Source: JAFLCL01 sp039809495
Lineage (GTDB): Bacteria; Myxococcota_A; Polyangia; Polyangiales; Sandaracinaceae
DNA length: 64,000 nucleotides
Direction: 5' to 3'
Assembly (NCBI GenBank): GCA_039809495.1
Contig: JBDHVC010000010.1
Span: 40,936 to 104,935, forward strand
The position numbers were made by a program, and so were the translations under genes. Below are positions 1 to 8,200 of this stretch, one piece after another. The notes below the pieces were generated by a model. That model was not told the DNA's origin. It made no database searches and saw nothing but the letters and a program-made list of their open reading frames with translations. Each line of letters starts with the position of its first letter. Positions within the stretch are counted from its first letter, which is position 1.

Positions 1-2
1 GG

Positions 3-116
3 CCCTACTGTCTGGGGGATTTCCTCGCGACGTGCGGCGACGGCAGCGAGCCGACGCGGTTCACGCACTGCCCGCGCGGCTGCGCGGCGGACGGCGGCGG
101 AGCCCGCTGCCTCTGA
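3..116 (+). CDS. C-terminal end of a cysteine-rich protein (5' truncated)
   Basis: The window opens inside a reading frame that ends with TGA at 114-116. The 37 visible residues carry five cysteines and Gly/Asp-rich spacing (motifs such as THCPRGC and a terminal GARCL). This resembles the small disulfide-rich tails of secreted or lipoprotein products in myxobacteria. The N-terminus and any signal peptide lie outside the window, so no function can be assigned. The coding reading is supported by the cysteine spacing and by the fact that its stop codon is the first base triplet of a dispersed repeat that also begins on the stop codons of two other genes here. Confidence 0.5.
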   Translation, partial: PYCLGDFLATCGDGSEPTRFTHCPRGCAADGGGARCL

Positions 117-177
117 CGGCGCGCCTCGCTCGACGAGCTGCGTCGAGCCGAGGCACGCTGGCTCGGCGTGAGGGAGG
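114..177 (+). repeat. Stop-codon-anchored dispersed repeat, copy A
   Basis: The element begins on the TGA of the preceding gene (TGACGGCGCGCCTCGCTCG...) and ends GCTGGCTCGGCGTGAGGGAGG. The outer ~20 bases on each side match the copies at 50812-50876 and 38608-38672. The centre differs but holds a perfect 5-bp hairpin (CGACG-agctg-CGTCG). It probably acts in RNA 3'-end formation or is a REP-like sequence. Confidence 0.6.
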
Positions 178-313
178 GGCTGGGTGTCTCCTCCGATCGT
201 GAAGGAGCAGCAGGGATCACCTCGACCGGCTCATGCCGTGAGCCCCGGCTCCGCTCGCCCCGACGTCGTCGGGTTGAACGCGCCGGGCCCGGCTGTCACC
301 TAATGGCTCCTCG

Positions 314-943
314 ATGCGATCGCCCCGGACCCTCGCGCTCATCTCGTCGCTCCTCTCGTTCGTCGCCCTGACGCTCGTCCTCGTCTCGACGTTGGGCTGT
401 GGCCCGGCCGCGCCGCGCTATCGCTCGACGCCGGGTGAGGCGCAGGCGGAGGACACGGCGCTCGGCCCGGGCGACATCTTCCAGGTGCGGGTCTACAACG
501 AGGCGGATCTCTCGGCGGACTACCGCGTCGAGCAAGACGGGACGATCGACTTCCCCTTGATCGGCCAGGTCGTCGTCGCCGGGCTCGATCCGAACGCGGT
601 CGCCGAGCGGATCCGCGGCGCGCTGCGCGACGGCGGGTACCTCGTCGCGCCTCACGTCAGCGTGCGCGTGCAGGAGTACAATTCGCGACGCATCTCGGTC
701 ATCGGCGCCGTCCGCACCCCGGGGAGCTACCCGATCCGAAGCCGGATGGGGGTCGTCGAGGCGGTCTCGCTCGCCGGGGGCTTCACCGCGCTCGCCAACC
801 GCGACGGCGCGCTCCTCACCCGCCGGGTCAACGGAGAGCTGCGGACGTTCAGCGTCCCCGTCGATCGGATCTCGAACGGGCAGGAGCCGGACGTCACGGT
901 GCGCGCCGGCGACATCCTCCACATCCCCGAGCGGATCTTCTGA
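314..943 (+). CDS. Polysaccharide biosynthesis/export lipoprotein, Wza/KpsD type
   Basis: This 209-aa protein has a signal peptide ending in a lipobox (VSTLGC). A Poly_export/SLBB module follows: LGPGDIFQVRVYNEADLS, then DGTIDFPLIGQVVVAGLDP, then an SLBB half with ISVIGAVRTPGSYPIRS. Family members form the outer-membrane periplasmic channel that exports capsule, exopolysaccharide or O-antigen-like polymers. The protein is short, with one clear SLBB repeat, so it may be the minimal form that works with a separate co-polymerase. No Wzc kinase or glycosyltransferase lies beside it in the window; partners may lie to the left. The ATG at 314 is chosen because it gives a proper n-h-c signal peptide. 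Confidence 0.85.
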   Translation: MRSPRTLALISSLLSFVALTLVLVSTLGCGPAAPRYRSTPGEAQAEDTALGPGDIFQVRVYNEADLSADYRVEQDGTIDFPLIGQVVVAGLDPNAVAERIRGALRDGGYLVAPHVSVRVQEYNSRRISVIGAVRTPGSYPIRSRMGVVEAVSLAGGFTALANRDGALLTRRVNGELRTFSVPVDRISNGQEPDVTVRAGDILHIPERIF

Positions 944-961
944 GCGGGCGCGCTCGGGCGG

Positions 962-979
962 GCTCGCGGATCCGCGAGC
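962..979. terminator. 18-bp perfect palindrome downstream of the export gene
   Basis: GCTCGCGGATCCGCGAGC is a perfect palindrome starting 19 nt after the stop at 943. It can fold into a 7-bp GC stem with a 4-nt loop. No T-run follows, so it is only a candidate terminator; it could equally be a protein-binding site. Confidence 0.4.
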
Positions 980-1089
980 GCGAAAGACGCTACGCACCGA
1001 CGCGAATCGCGTTGCGCAACCTCACGAAAATCGGCTGGTCGGCCGGAATGAAGTGCTCGCGATTCGGCGGAAAGACGCAGATCCGAGCG

Positions 1090-1105
1090 TGGCACGGCTC
1101 CTGAT
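1090..1105 (+). promoter_or_regulatory. Possible sigma-54-like -24/-12 promoter
   Basis: TGGCACGGCTCCTGAT matches the -24 element (TGGCAC) with correct spacing, but has GA in place of the usual GC at -12. It sits 23 nt upstream of the small gene at 1129. Sigma-54 promoters are common in myxobacteria, but the -12 mismatch keeps this weak. Confidence 0.25.
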
Positions 1106-1128
1106 ATGGCTCGCGCCGGAGGAGTCTC

Positions 1129-1332
1129 ATGAGCGAAGCATCGAACGTGACGGTTTCCAGGGAGCCAGGCGCTCCGCGAGCGCTGCGAATTCTTGCGAAG
1201 TCCACGTTTCGGGAGCTGAAGAGCTGCGGCTACAACCGCTCCGAGATCCTCGCGTTCGCGACCGAGATGCTCGCTCTCGTCTCGAGCGATCTGCGCGACG
1301 AGCAGAGCGTCGACGCGGCCGCCGAGGAGTGA
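1129..1332 (+). CDS. Small conserved-looking protein of unknown function (67 aa)
   Basis: This is a 67-residue soluble protein (SEASNVTVSREPGAPRALRI...) with a predicted helical core around LAKSTFRELKSCGYNRSEIL. I do not recognise its family. It is likely real because a strong Shine-Dalgarno sequence (GGAGGAG) lies 5-6 nt before the ATG, a candidate promoter precedes it and a good hairpin follows. The size and helical, acidic C-terminus fit a small regulatory or adaptor protein, but nothing in the sequence identifies a partner. It stands alone between the export gene and the glycolytic cluster. Confidence 0.6.
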   Translation: MSEASNVTVSREPGAPRALRILAKSTFRELKSCGYNRSEILAFATEMLALVSSDLRDEQSVDAAAEE

Positions 1333-1377
1333 GGCGGCGAGCGCGCGCCCGGTCGCGCGGGCGACACGCACGAGCGG

Positions 1378-1403
1378 AAGGCTCGGCCCTCGGGCCGGGC
1401 CTT
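1378..1403 (+). terminator. GC-rich hairpin after the 67-aa gene
   Basis: AAGGCTCGGCCC and GGGCCGGGCCTT form a 12-bp stem with one G-U pair, 45 nt after the stop at 1332 and before the gap promoter. There is no T-tract, as is common for terminator-like hairpins in very GC-rich genomes. Confidence 0.55.
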
Positions 1404-1459
1404 CGTCGTCCGTCCGCGCGGCGACGCCGAGGGGGCTCCGACGCGTCTTCGAGGTGCGC

Positions 1460-1488
1460 TTGTGCCTCTGGGGCGAGGTGACTAGAGT
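1460..1488 (+). promoter_or_regulatory. Candidate sigma-70-type promoter for gap-pgk-tpiA
   Basis: TTGTGC and TAGAGT are separated by 17 nt, about 48 nt upstream of the gap start. The same TAG-type -10 appears before several other genes in the window. Confidence 0.45.
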
Positions 1489-1536
1489 CCACGCGCTCGT
1501 CGGTGAAACGCTCGGCGAGCAGACGAGGAGAACACG

Positions 1537-2553
1537 ATGGCGAAGATTGCGATCAATGGCTTCGGCCGCATCGGACGCTGCGTGGCGCGCGTGATCCACG
1601 AGGCCAAGAACGCGGATCTCGAGATCGTCGCCATCAACGATCTCACCGACGCTCCGACGCTCGCGCACCTCTTGAAGTACGACTCGGTGCACCGCGAGGC
1701 CGGGTTCGACGTCGAGGCGACGGATGGAGCGATCGTCATCGCCGGCAAGCGCATCCCGATCTTCGCGCAGAAGGATCCGGCGGCGCTCCCGTGGAAGGAG
1801 CTCGGCGTCGACGTCGTGCTCGAGTGCACCGGGCGCTTCCGCAACAAGGCGGGGGGCGAGCTGCACCGAACGGCGGGGGCCAAGCGCGTCATCGTCAGCG
1901 CGCCGGGTGAGAAGGACATCGACGGGACGTTCTGCGTCGGCATCAACCACACGAGCTACGACCCGAAGAAGGACTTCATCATCTCGAACGCGTCGTGTAC
2001 GACGAACTGCCTCGCGCCGATCGCGAAGGTCGTGAACGACCACTTCGGGATCGTGAAGGGGCACATGGTCACCGTGCACTCGTACACGAACGACCAGAAC
2101 ATCCTCGATCTCCCACACAAGGATCTGCGCCGCGCGCGCGCGGCCGCGCTGTCGATGATCCCGTCGACGACGGGCGCCGCGAAGGCGATCGGCCTCGTGC
2201 TCCCCGAGCTCAAGGGGAAGCTGGACGGCACGTCCATCCGCGTGCCGACGGCCGACGTGTCGCTCACCTGCATGACGGTCGTCGTCTCGAAGAAGACGAG
2301 CGTCGACGAGGTCAACGCCGCCCTCGAGGCGGCCTCCAAGAGCGGTCCGATGAAGGGGATCCTCGGCTTCGAGAGGGCGCCGCTCGTCTCGTCCGACTAC
2401 ATCGGCGATCCGCGCAGCTCGATCGTGGACGCGGCGCAGACGGCCGTGATCGGCGACGATCTCGTCGAGGTGCAGAGCTGGTACGACAACGAGTGGGGCT
2501 TCTCGAATCGCATGGTGGATCTCGCGACGTACGTCGCTCGCGCGGAGAAGTGA
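1537..2553 (+). CDS. gap: Glyceraldehyde-3-phosphate dehydrogenase, type I
   Basis: The enzyme converts glyceraldehyde 3-phosphate, NAD and phosphate to 1,3-bisphosphoglycerate in glycolysis. The 338-aa protein has the Rossmann start AINGFGRIGRCVAR, an acidic residue after the second strand (AINDLTD) that favours NAD, and the catalytic motif SNASCTTNCLAPIAK. It ends with the conserved WYDNEWGFSNRMVDL segment. Length is normal and all key residues are present. It is the first gene of a run with pgk (3-nt gap) and tpiA. A purine-rich ribosome site (GAGGAG) precedes the ATG. Confidence 0.98.
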   Translation: MAKIAINGFGRIGRCVARVIHEAKNADLEIVAINDLTDAPTLAHLLKYDSVHREAGFDVEATDGAIVIAGKRIPIFAQKDPAALPWKELGVDVVLECTGRFRNKAGGELHRTAGAKRVIVSAPGEKDIDGTFCVGINHTSYDPKKDFIISNASCTTNCLAPIAKVVNDHFGIVKGHMVTVHSYTNDQNILDLPHKDLRRARAAALSMIPSTTGAAKAIGLVLPELKGKLDGTSIRVPTADVSLTCMTVVVSKKTSVDEVNAALEAASKSGPMKGILGFERAPLVSSDYIGDPRSSIVDAAQTAVIGDDLVEVQSWYDNEWGFSNRMVDLATYVARAEK

Positions 2554-2556
2554 GCC

Positions 2557-3747
2557 TTGCTCGAGGGGATCAAGAGCGTCCGTGAGCTCGACGTGGCCGG
2601 CCGGCGCGTGTTCGTACGCGTCGACTTCAACGTCCCGCTCGCAGGCAAGACGGTCACCGACGACACGCGGATCCGCGCGGCGCTGCCGACCTTGCGGCTG
2701 CTCGTCGACGGCGGCGCGCGCCTCGTGCTCGCGTCGCACCTCGGCAGGCCGAAGGGAGGGCCGGATCCGAAGTACTCGCTCGAGCCCGCGGCGCACCGGC
2801 TCGCCGAGCTGATCGGCCTCGACGTGATCTTGGCCGACGACTGCATCGGCGACGGCGCGAAGAAGGTCGTCGCCGATCTGCGCGACGGTCAGATCGTCTG
2901 CCTCGAGAACCTCCGCTTCCATCCGGAGGAGGAGAAGAACGACGAGGGCTTCGCGCGCGAGCTCGCGAAGCTCTCGGACGTGTACGTCGACGACGCCTTC
3001 GGGGCGGCGCATCGCGCGCACGCGTCGGTGGCCGCGCTCGCGCGGCTTCATCGGGAGCGGGCGGCGGGCCTCTTGCTCGAGGCGGAGCTCAGCGCGCTCG
3101 GTCGGCTCCGCGGAGAGCCGGATCGTCCGTTCGTCGCCGTGCTCGGCGGGGCCAAGGTGTCGGACAAGATCGCGGTGCTCGAGGCGCTCCTCGCGAAGGT
3201 GGACGCGCTCATCATCGGCGGCGCGATGGCCAACACGTTCCTCGCCGCCCAAGGCCGAGCGATGGGCCGGAGCCTCGTCGAGGAGGACAAGCTCGCCTTG
3301 GCCCGCACGATCATGGCGCGCGCGGACGAGAAGCACGTCCGCCTGCTCCTCCCGATCGACGTGGTCGTCGCCGAGGGGCTCGAGAGCGCGAGCGGGCGCG
3401 TCGCGGGCCTCGACGCGATCCTCCCGAACGAGATGGCGCTCGACGTCGGCCCCGCCACGATCGAGGCGGCGAAGGCGCTGATGAGCGACGCGAAGACGAT
3501 CTTCTGGAACGGCCCGATGGGGCTCTTCGAGAAGGCGCCCTTCGCCGCGGGGACGCGCGGGATCGCGCTCGCCATGGCGGAGCGCTCCGGGGACGCGTTC
3601 ACGGTGGTCGGCGGCGGTGACAGCGTCGCGGCCGTCCACGAGGCCGGCCTCGCCGAGCGCTTCTCGCACGTCTCGACGGGAGGAGGCGCGTCGCTCGAGC
3701 TCATCGAGGGGCGCAAGCTCCCCGGGGTCGAGGCGCTCCGCGGGTGA
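2557..3747 (+). CDS. pgk: Phosphoglycerate kinase
   Basis: This enzyme transfers phosphate from 1,3-bisphosphoglycerate to ADP, the first ATP-yielding step of glycolysis. The 396-aa protein carries the family signatures in order: RVDFNVPL, LASHLGRPKGG, LENLRFHPEEEKN, VDDAFGAAHRAHAS, GGAKVSDKI, WNGPMGLFE and VVGGGDSVAAV, with the C-terminal STGGGASLELIEGR. The start is TTG at 2557, three bases after the gap stop, which implies translational coupling. The length and motifs indicate an intact enzyme. Confidence 0.98.
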   Translation: MLEGIKSVRELDVAGRRVFVRVDFNVPLAGKTVTDDTRIRAALPTLRLLVDGGARLVLASHLGRPKGGPDPKYSLEPAAHRLAELIGLDVILADDCIGDGAKKVVADLRDGQIVCLENLRFHPEEEKNDEGFARELAKLSDVYVDDAFGAAHRAHASVAALARLHRERAAGLLLEAELSALGRLRGEPDRPFVAVLGGAKVSDKIAVLEALLAKVDALIIGGAMANTFLAAQGRAMGRSLVEEDKLALARTIMARADEKHVRLLLPIDVVVAEGLESASGRVAGLDAILPNEMALDVGPATIEAAKALMSDAKTIFWNGPMGLFEKAPFAAGTRGIALAMAERSGDAFTVVGGGDSVAAVHEAGLAERFSHVSTGGGASLELIEGRKLPGVEALRG

Positions 3748-3808
3748 GCCGCGGGCAGTCCGTGCGCGGCTCGCGTCGGGCCGCGCGGAAGCACGCATCG
3801 GAGGGAAC

Positions 3809-4558
3809 ATGTCGCGCCGCCCCGTCATCGTGGGCAACTGGAAGCTCCATCGCGGCCTCGAGGCGTCGGCGACGCTCGCGCGCGCCGTGCTCTCGGGCGT
3901 CCCCGCCACGACCCGCGCGGAGGTGGTGATCGCGCCCGTCTTCACGGCGCTCTCGACCGTGGCCCAGGTGCTGCGCGGCTCGCAGGTCGCGCTCGCCGCG
4001 CAGGACGTGTGGAGCGAGGACGAGGGCGCGTTCACCGGTGAGGTGAGCGCGCCGCTCCTCGTCGACGCCGGGTGCACGCAGGTCATCGTCGGTCACTCGG
4101 AGCGTCGCCAGCTCTTCGGGGAGACGAACGCCAGCGTCCGCCGCAAGGTCGAGGCCGCGCTCCGCGCGGGGCTCGTCCCGATCGCCTGCGTCGGCGAGAC
4201 GCTCGAGGAGCGAGAGGCTGGGCGCACCCTCGACGTGGTGCTGGGCCAGCTCGACGCCATCGTGGCCGGCCTCTCGGGGCTCGAGCGGCTGCGCGTCGCG
4301 TACGAGCCGGTCTGGGCGATCGGGACGGGGAAGGTGGCGAGCCCGAGCGACGCCCAGGACGTGCACCGCGCGATCCGAGGGCGGGTCGCCTCGCGCGCGA
4401 GCGAGGCCATCGCCGACGCGATGCCGATCCTCTACGGCGGGAGCGTGAAGGCGAGCAACGCGGCCGGGCTCCTCGCAGAGCCCGACATCGACGGCGCGCT
4501 CGTCGGCGGCGCCTCGCTCGACGCCGATCAATTCCTCGGAATCATCGGGGCCGCCTGA
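3809..4558 (+). CDS. tpiA: Triosephosphate isomerase
   Basis: The enzyme interconverts dihydroxyacetone phosphate and glyceraldehyde 3-phosphate. The 249-aa TIM barrel begins VGNWKLHRG (catalytic Lys in GNWK; the usual Met-Asn after it is Leu-His). It contains the catalytic His in GHSERR, the catalytic Glu in AYEPVWAIGTG and the phosphate loop YGGSVKASNA. The frame stays open upstream to 3617, but the ATG at 3809 is preceded by GAGGGAAC and matches the family N-terminus. It lies 61 nt after pgk. Confidence 0.97.
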   Translation: MSRRPVIVGNWKLHRGLEASATLARAVLSGVPATTRAEVVIAPVFTALSTVAQVLRGSQVALAAQDVWSEDEGAFTGEVSAPLLVDAGCTQVIVGHSERRQLFGETNASVRRKVEAALRAGLVPIACVGETLEEREAGRTLDVVLGQLDAIVAGLSGLERLRVAYEPVWAIGTGKVASPSDAQDVHRAIRGRVASRASEAIADAMPILYGGSVKASNAAGLLAEPDIDGALVGGASLDADQFLGIIGAA

Positions 4559-4573
4559 ACGCTGCACGTCGGC

Positions 4574-4602
4574 TTGGCGTTCGCGCCGCGCCGTACTAGC
4601 CT
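4574..4602 (+). promoter_or_regulatory. Candidate promoter for secG
   Basis: TTGGCG at 4574-4579 and TAGCCT at 4597-4602 are separated by 17 nt, in the gap between tpiA and secG. The -10 resembles that before the coiled-coil gene at 50008. It would allow secG expression apart from the glycolytic genes. Confidence 0.35.
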
Positions 4603-4628
4603 CCGCGCCCCTTCAAGGAAGTCCCGTC

Positions 4629-5219
4629 ATGTCGGATTCGAACTGGATCTATTGGCCTCTCGCGGCGTTCTACGTCGTCGTCTGCCTCTTCCTCATCCTC
4701 GTCGTGCTCGTTCAGGAGGGGAAGGGCGGCATGGGGAGCGCGTTCGGTGGGAGCAGCCAGACCGTCTTCGGCGGAGCGGGAGCAGGCAACGTCCTCACGC
4801 GCGCGACGTCGGTGGCCGCCGCGCTCTTCATGATCCTGTCGGCGACCCTCGCGTACCTCTCGAGCAGGCCCGACGCCGTGCTCGAGGAGCGCGCCCGTCA
4901 GCACGAGGTCGAGGAGGCCAACCGGAGGGAGCTGCGCGAGAGCGCCGACCGGGCGTCCTCGGCGCCATCGAGCGGTGAGGCGAGCGACGAGGGTGGCGCG
5001 AGCGCGCTCACGCTCGACCTCGGCGGCGATCCCTCGGGGGAGGACGAGGAGCCGGCCGCCCCGCCCGAGGCCGAGCCGTCGCAGGATGAGGGCGCGCCGT
5101 CGCCCGGCGAGGAGCCGGCGCCCTCACCCGTGGAGGAGCGTGGTGCCGCGGAGCAGCCGACGGCCGCGCCGAGCGCGCCGCCGAGCGAGGCCCCGAGCGC
5201 CGAGCCCACGGCCCCCTGA
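4629..5219 (+). CDS. secG: Protein translocase subunit SecG with a long acidic tail
   Basis: SecG is the small auxiliary subunit of the SecYEG channel. The first ~80 residues are typical: a first membrane helix (WIYWPLAAFYVVVCLFLIL), the cytoplasmic loop VQEGKGGMGSAFGGSSQTVFG and a second helix ending SATLAYLSSRP. The protein then runs on to 196 aa with an extra ~115 residues that are highly charged, then rich in Glu, Ala, Pro and Ser, with no recognisable fold. Ordinary SecG is 70-120 aa. Its place after gap-pgk-tpiA is a widely conserved arrangement. Confidence 0.93.
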   Translation: MSDSNWIYWPLAAFYVVVCLFLILVVLVQEGKGGMGSAFGGSSQTVFGGAGAGNVLTRATSVAAALFMILSATLAYLSSRPDAVLEERARQHEVEEANRRELRESADRASSAPSSGEASDEGGASALTLDLGGDPSGEDEEPAAPPEAEPSQDEGAPSPGEEPAPSPVEERGAAEQPTAAPSAPPSEAPSAEPTAP

Positions 5220-5255
5220 CAGCGCGCCTCGCGCGGGCCCTCGAGGCTCGCGTCA
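5217..5255. terminator. Convergent intergenic hairpin between secG and the kinase
   Basis: The 33-bp gap between two convergent stop codons contains CCTCG (5227-5231) and CGAGG (5242-5246), flanked by CGCG on both sides with a two-base bulge. It begins TGACAGCGCGCCTCG, the same start as the stop-anchored repeat. Probably a bidirectional terminator. Confidence 0.4.
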
Positions 5256-8200
5256 GCCGATCAGGGGGATCGCCTCGCCTCGCTCGAGCGCCGCGAGCGA
5301 CTCGTGGATCTGCTCGGCGTAGGGGCCGTAGCCGAAGTCGACGGCGAGCCGCAGCGCCTCGCGCAGGCCCTCCCGCGCCTGCTCGAGCGCGCCCCAGGCG
5401 TGGTCGATGCTCGCGAGCATGACGCGCCCTTGCAGGCTCTCCCAGACGGCGTGCCGGCGATCCGCGTACGCGATCGCGTCCACGACGTGCTGTCTCCCTT
5501 CGTCGGAGGCGAAGCGGATCGCGTCGATGTACCCGAGCACGCGCAGGTTGGCGTACTGGACGTGCTCGATCCCGTTCTCGCGGGCGACGTCGTAGCTGTA
5601 GCGGAGCGACGAGAACGCGCGCTTGAAGTCGCCGACCCGGGTGTAGGAGTCGCCGATGTTGTGGGCGCTGACGGCGGCGTGGTAGGGGAGCTGGAATTCC
5701 TTGGCCAGCTCGAGCGCGCGCGTCGCCGCGACGATGCCCCGGTCATAGTCCTTGGAGAAGAAGCAGACGAGCGACTCGAGGGTGTGGAGCTCGGCCTCGA
5801 TCGACTTGTTCGGCATCGTCGCGAGGATCGTTCGAGCCTCGGTGATCCGCGCGAGGCCCGCGCGCTGATCGCCCTCGGTCGCGTGAGCGAGCGCGAGCGA
5901 GGTGAGGCAGCGCAGCTCTCGGTTGCGATCGTGGGTCGCGATCGAGAGCGCCAGCGCGCGATCGAAGAGCTGGATGGCCGTGGTGCGATCGCCGCGGCGC
6001 CCCTCCGCCTCGGCGCGCGCGAGGATCGCGTCGCGCTCGATGCTCTGATCCGAGATCGCGCGGGCGACGTCCTCGGCGCGCGCGACCCACTGCAGGCCCT
6101 CCTCCACCTCGTAGGCCTGGACGAGGATGCGGCCTCGCGAGAGGGCGAGCCGGGCGAGGTCCGCGTCGCGGCCGAGCGACTCCGCGAGATCGATCCCGGT
6201 CTTGAGCCGCGCGGCGCCCTCGACGAGGAAGCGGCCGTTCAGCGCGACGACGCCGTAGCGCTCGTACATGTCGAGGAGGCGATCGACGTCGCGTCGAGCC
6301 GCCGTCGCCTCGAGCTCGATCGCTTGCTCGAGGTGGCCGAGGGCGGCGCGGGGGTGCTCTCCGGCGGCGCGATCGGCGGCGCGGATCAGCAGCTCGACCG
6401 CCCGCCCACGATCGCCCGCCTCGCGATGATGGAACGCGAGCCGATCGGCGATCTCGTCGATCCGCTGGGGATAGAGCGCCTCGAGCGCGCCGGCGATCCC
6501 CGCGTGGATCTCGCGCCGCAGCTCGAGCGTCAGGCCCTCGCGGAGCACCTCGGCGACGAGCTCGTGCGCGATGACGAGCTCCGAGGGGGTCGGGCGCGCG
6601 AGCAGTTCCTCGCGCTCGAGCCTCGCGACCGCGCTCGCGACGTCGGCCACGGGCTCGCCGAGCACGCGCGCGAGCAGCTCGATCGTGAAGCGACCGGCCG
6701 AGACGGCGCCGATCCGCAAGAGGTGGCGATCGGCGGCGGAGAGGCGCGCCAAGCGTGAAGCCACGAGCCCGCGGAGCGAGCGCGGGACCCCGCTCCGCGC
6801 GATCTCGGCGTGGACGAACACGTGGCCCTCGCGGACCTCGATCGCGCCCGAGTCGCCGAGGGCCTTCAGGTACTCCTCGACGTAGAGGGGGTTACCGCCG
6901 CTCTTCGCGGTCACCTCGCCGAGGAGCTCGACGGGCACCTCCTCCGCCGCGAGCCGGGTGGCGACCAGGCGAGCGACGTCGTCGTCCGAGAGGGGGTCGA
7001 TGGTGATCGGCGTGGATCGGCTGTCTCCTCGCCACGGAGGCTCGAGCTCGGGGCGGTGCGCGAGGAGCAGGACGAGCCGGGCGCCACGGCTCTCGCGCAC
7101 GAGGGTGTCGAGGATCGCGACGGACTCGGCGTCCATCGCCTCCGCGTTGTCGAAGCAGAAGGCGACGAGCCGCTCGCTCGCGAGCTTGAGCGCGACGCGG
7201 ACGACCGCTGGGCGAATGAGGCGCCCGAGCGCCTCGGTCTCGTTGGCCGCGTCGGTGGCCCCGAGGAGCACGCCGAGCGCGCCGACCTCGGGCATCGTGA
7301 GGCCGAGCTCGCGGGCGCGGAGGACCTTGTCGCGGACCTCCTCGGGCGGATCGAGCTCCTCGATCCCGAGGATCGTGCGGAGCAGATCGCTGATCGCGGA
7401 GAGGTCGACCGCCTTCCCGTGGCGTTGACACGTCACGACGTAGAAGGCGACGTCGTGGCCGCCGGCGCGGAGACGTCGTCGCGTCTCGGAGAGGAGGCGC
7501 GTCTTCCCGCTCCCAGGCTCGCCCGAGAGCGCGAGCACCTGGAGCTTGCCGCGGTTGGCGAGCGCGAAGACCTCGCCGATCCGTCGGAGCGCGTCGCGGC
7601 GACCCACGAATTTCCCCGCGGCGTCGAGCGGGTTGAGCTCCGCCTCGAGCAGGTGAGGGCCCTCGGGATCGTCCGAGAGGGGGAGGGTCGAGAAGCGGCT
7701 CTGGAGGGCCCTGCGGACCGTGGCCGTGACGCAGATCTGCCCGGGCTCGGCGCGCCGCGCGAGCTCGAGCGCGCCCTCGAGGAGCGAGGCGAAGCCGTCG
7801 TCGCGGACGGGCGCGCCGTCGGTGCTCACCAGGATCCGGCGGGCGTCGATCCCGGCGGTGGGTTGGCCATACGCGACGGAGGCTTCCGCGAGCCGGAGCA
7901 TGAGCCGCAGCGCGCACCGCGCGGCGGCCTCGGCGTCGCGCCCGTCGGGCTCTCCGAGCCCGAAGACGAGCGCGATCTCGTTGACGCGATCGAGGCGATC
8001 GTCCTCGACGAGGCGGCCATCGAAGCGCTGGAGGAGGGCTCGCGTCTCGGGCTTCTTCGCGAGCCCGCTCGCCCCCGCGGCGCGAACGACGACGAGCGTT
8101 CCGTCGACGAGCTCGTGAGCGGGGCGCAGGACCCCCGTGCGATGGCGGCCGCTCCTTCGGCCAGCGGGGACGTCGGCGGGGGTCGGCGCGCGCGCGCGGC

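Noticed and set aside
962..979. Perfect palindrome as a mobile-element end or origin signal
   Set aside because: It is a single copy with no matching partner, direct repeat or transposase nearby; a hairpin after a gene end is the simpler reading.
727..4086. Very long open frame (1119 codons) on the minus strand across the glycolytic genes
   Set aside because: It is a shadow of gap, pgk and tpiA. The high GC content removes stops from the opposite frames, and the translation is Arg/Ala/Asp-rich with no domain.
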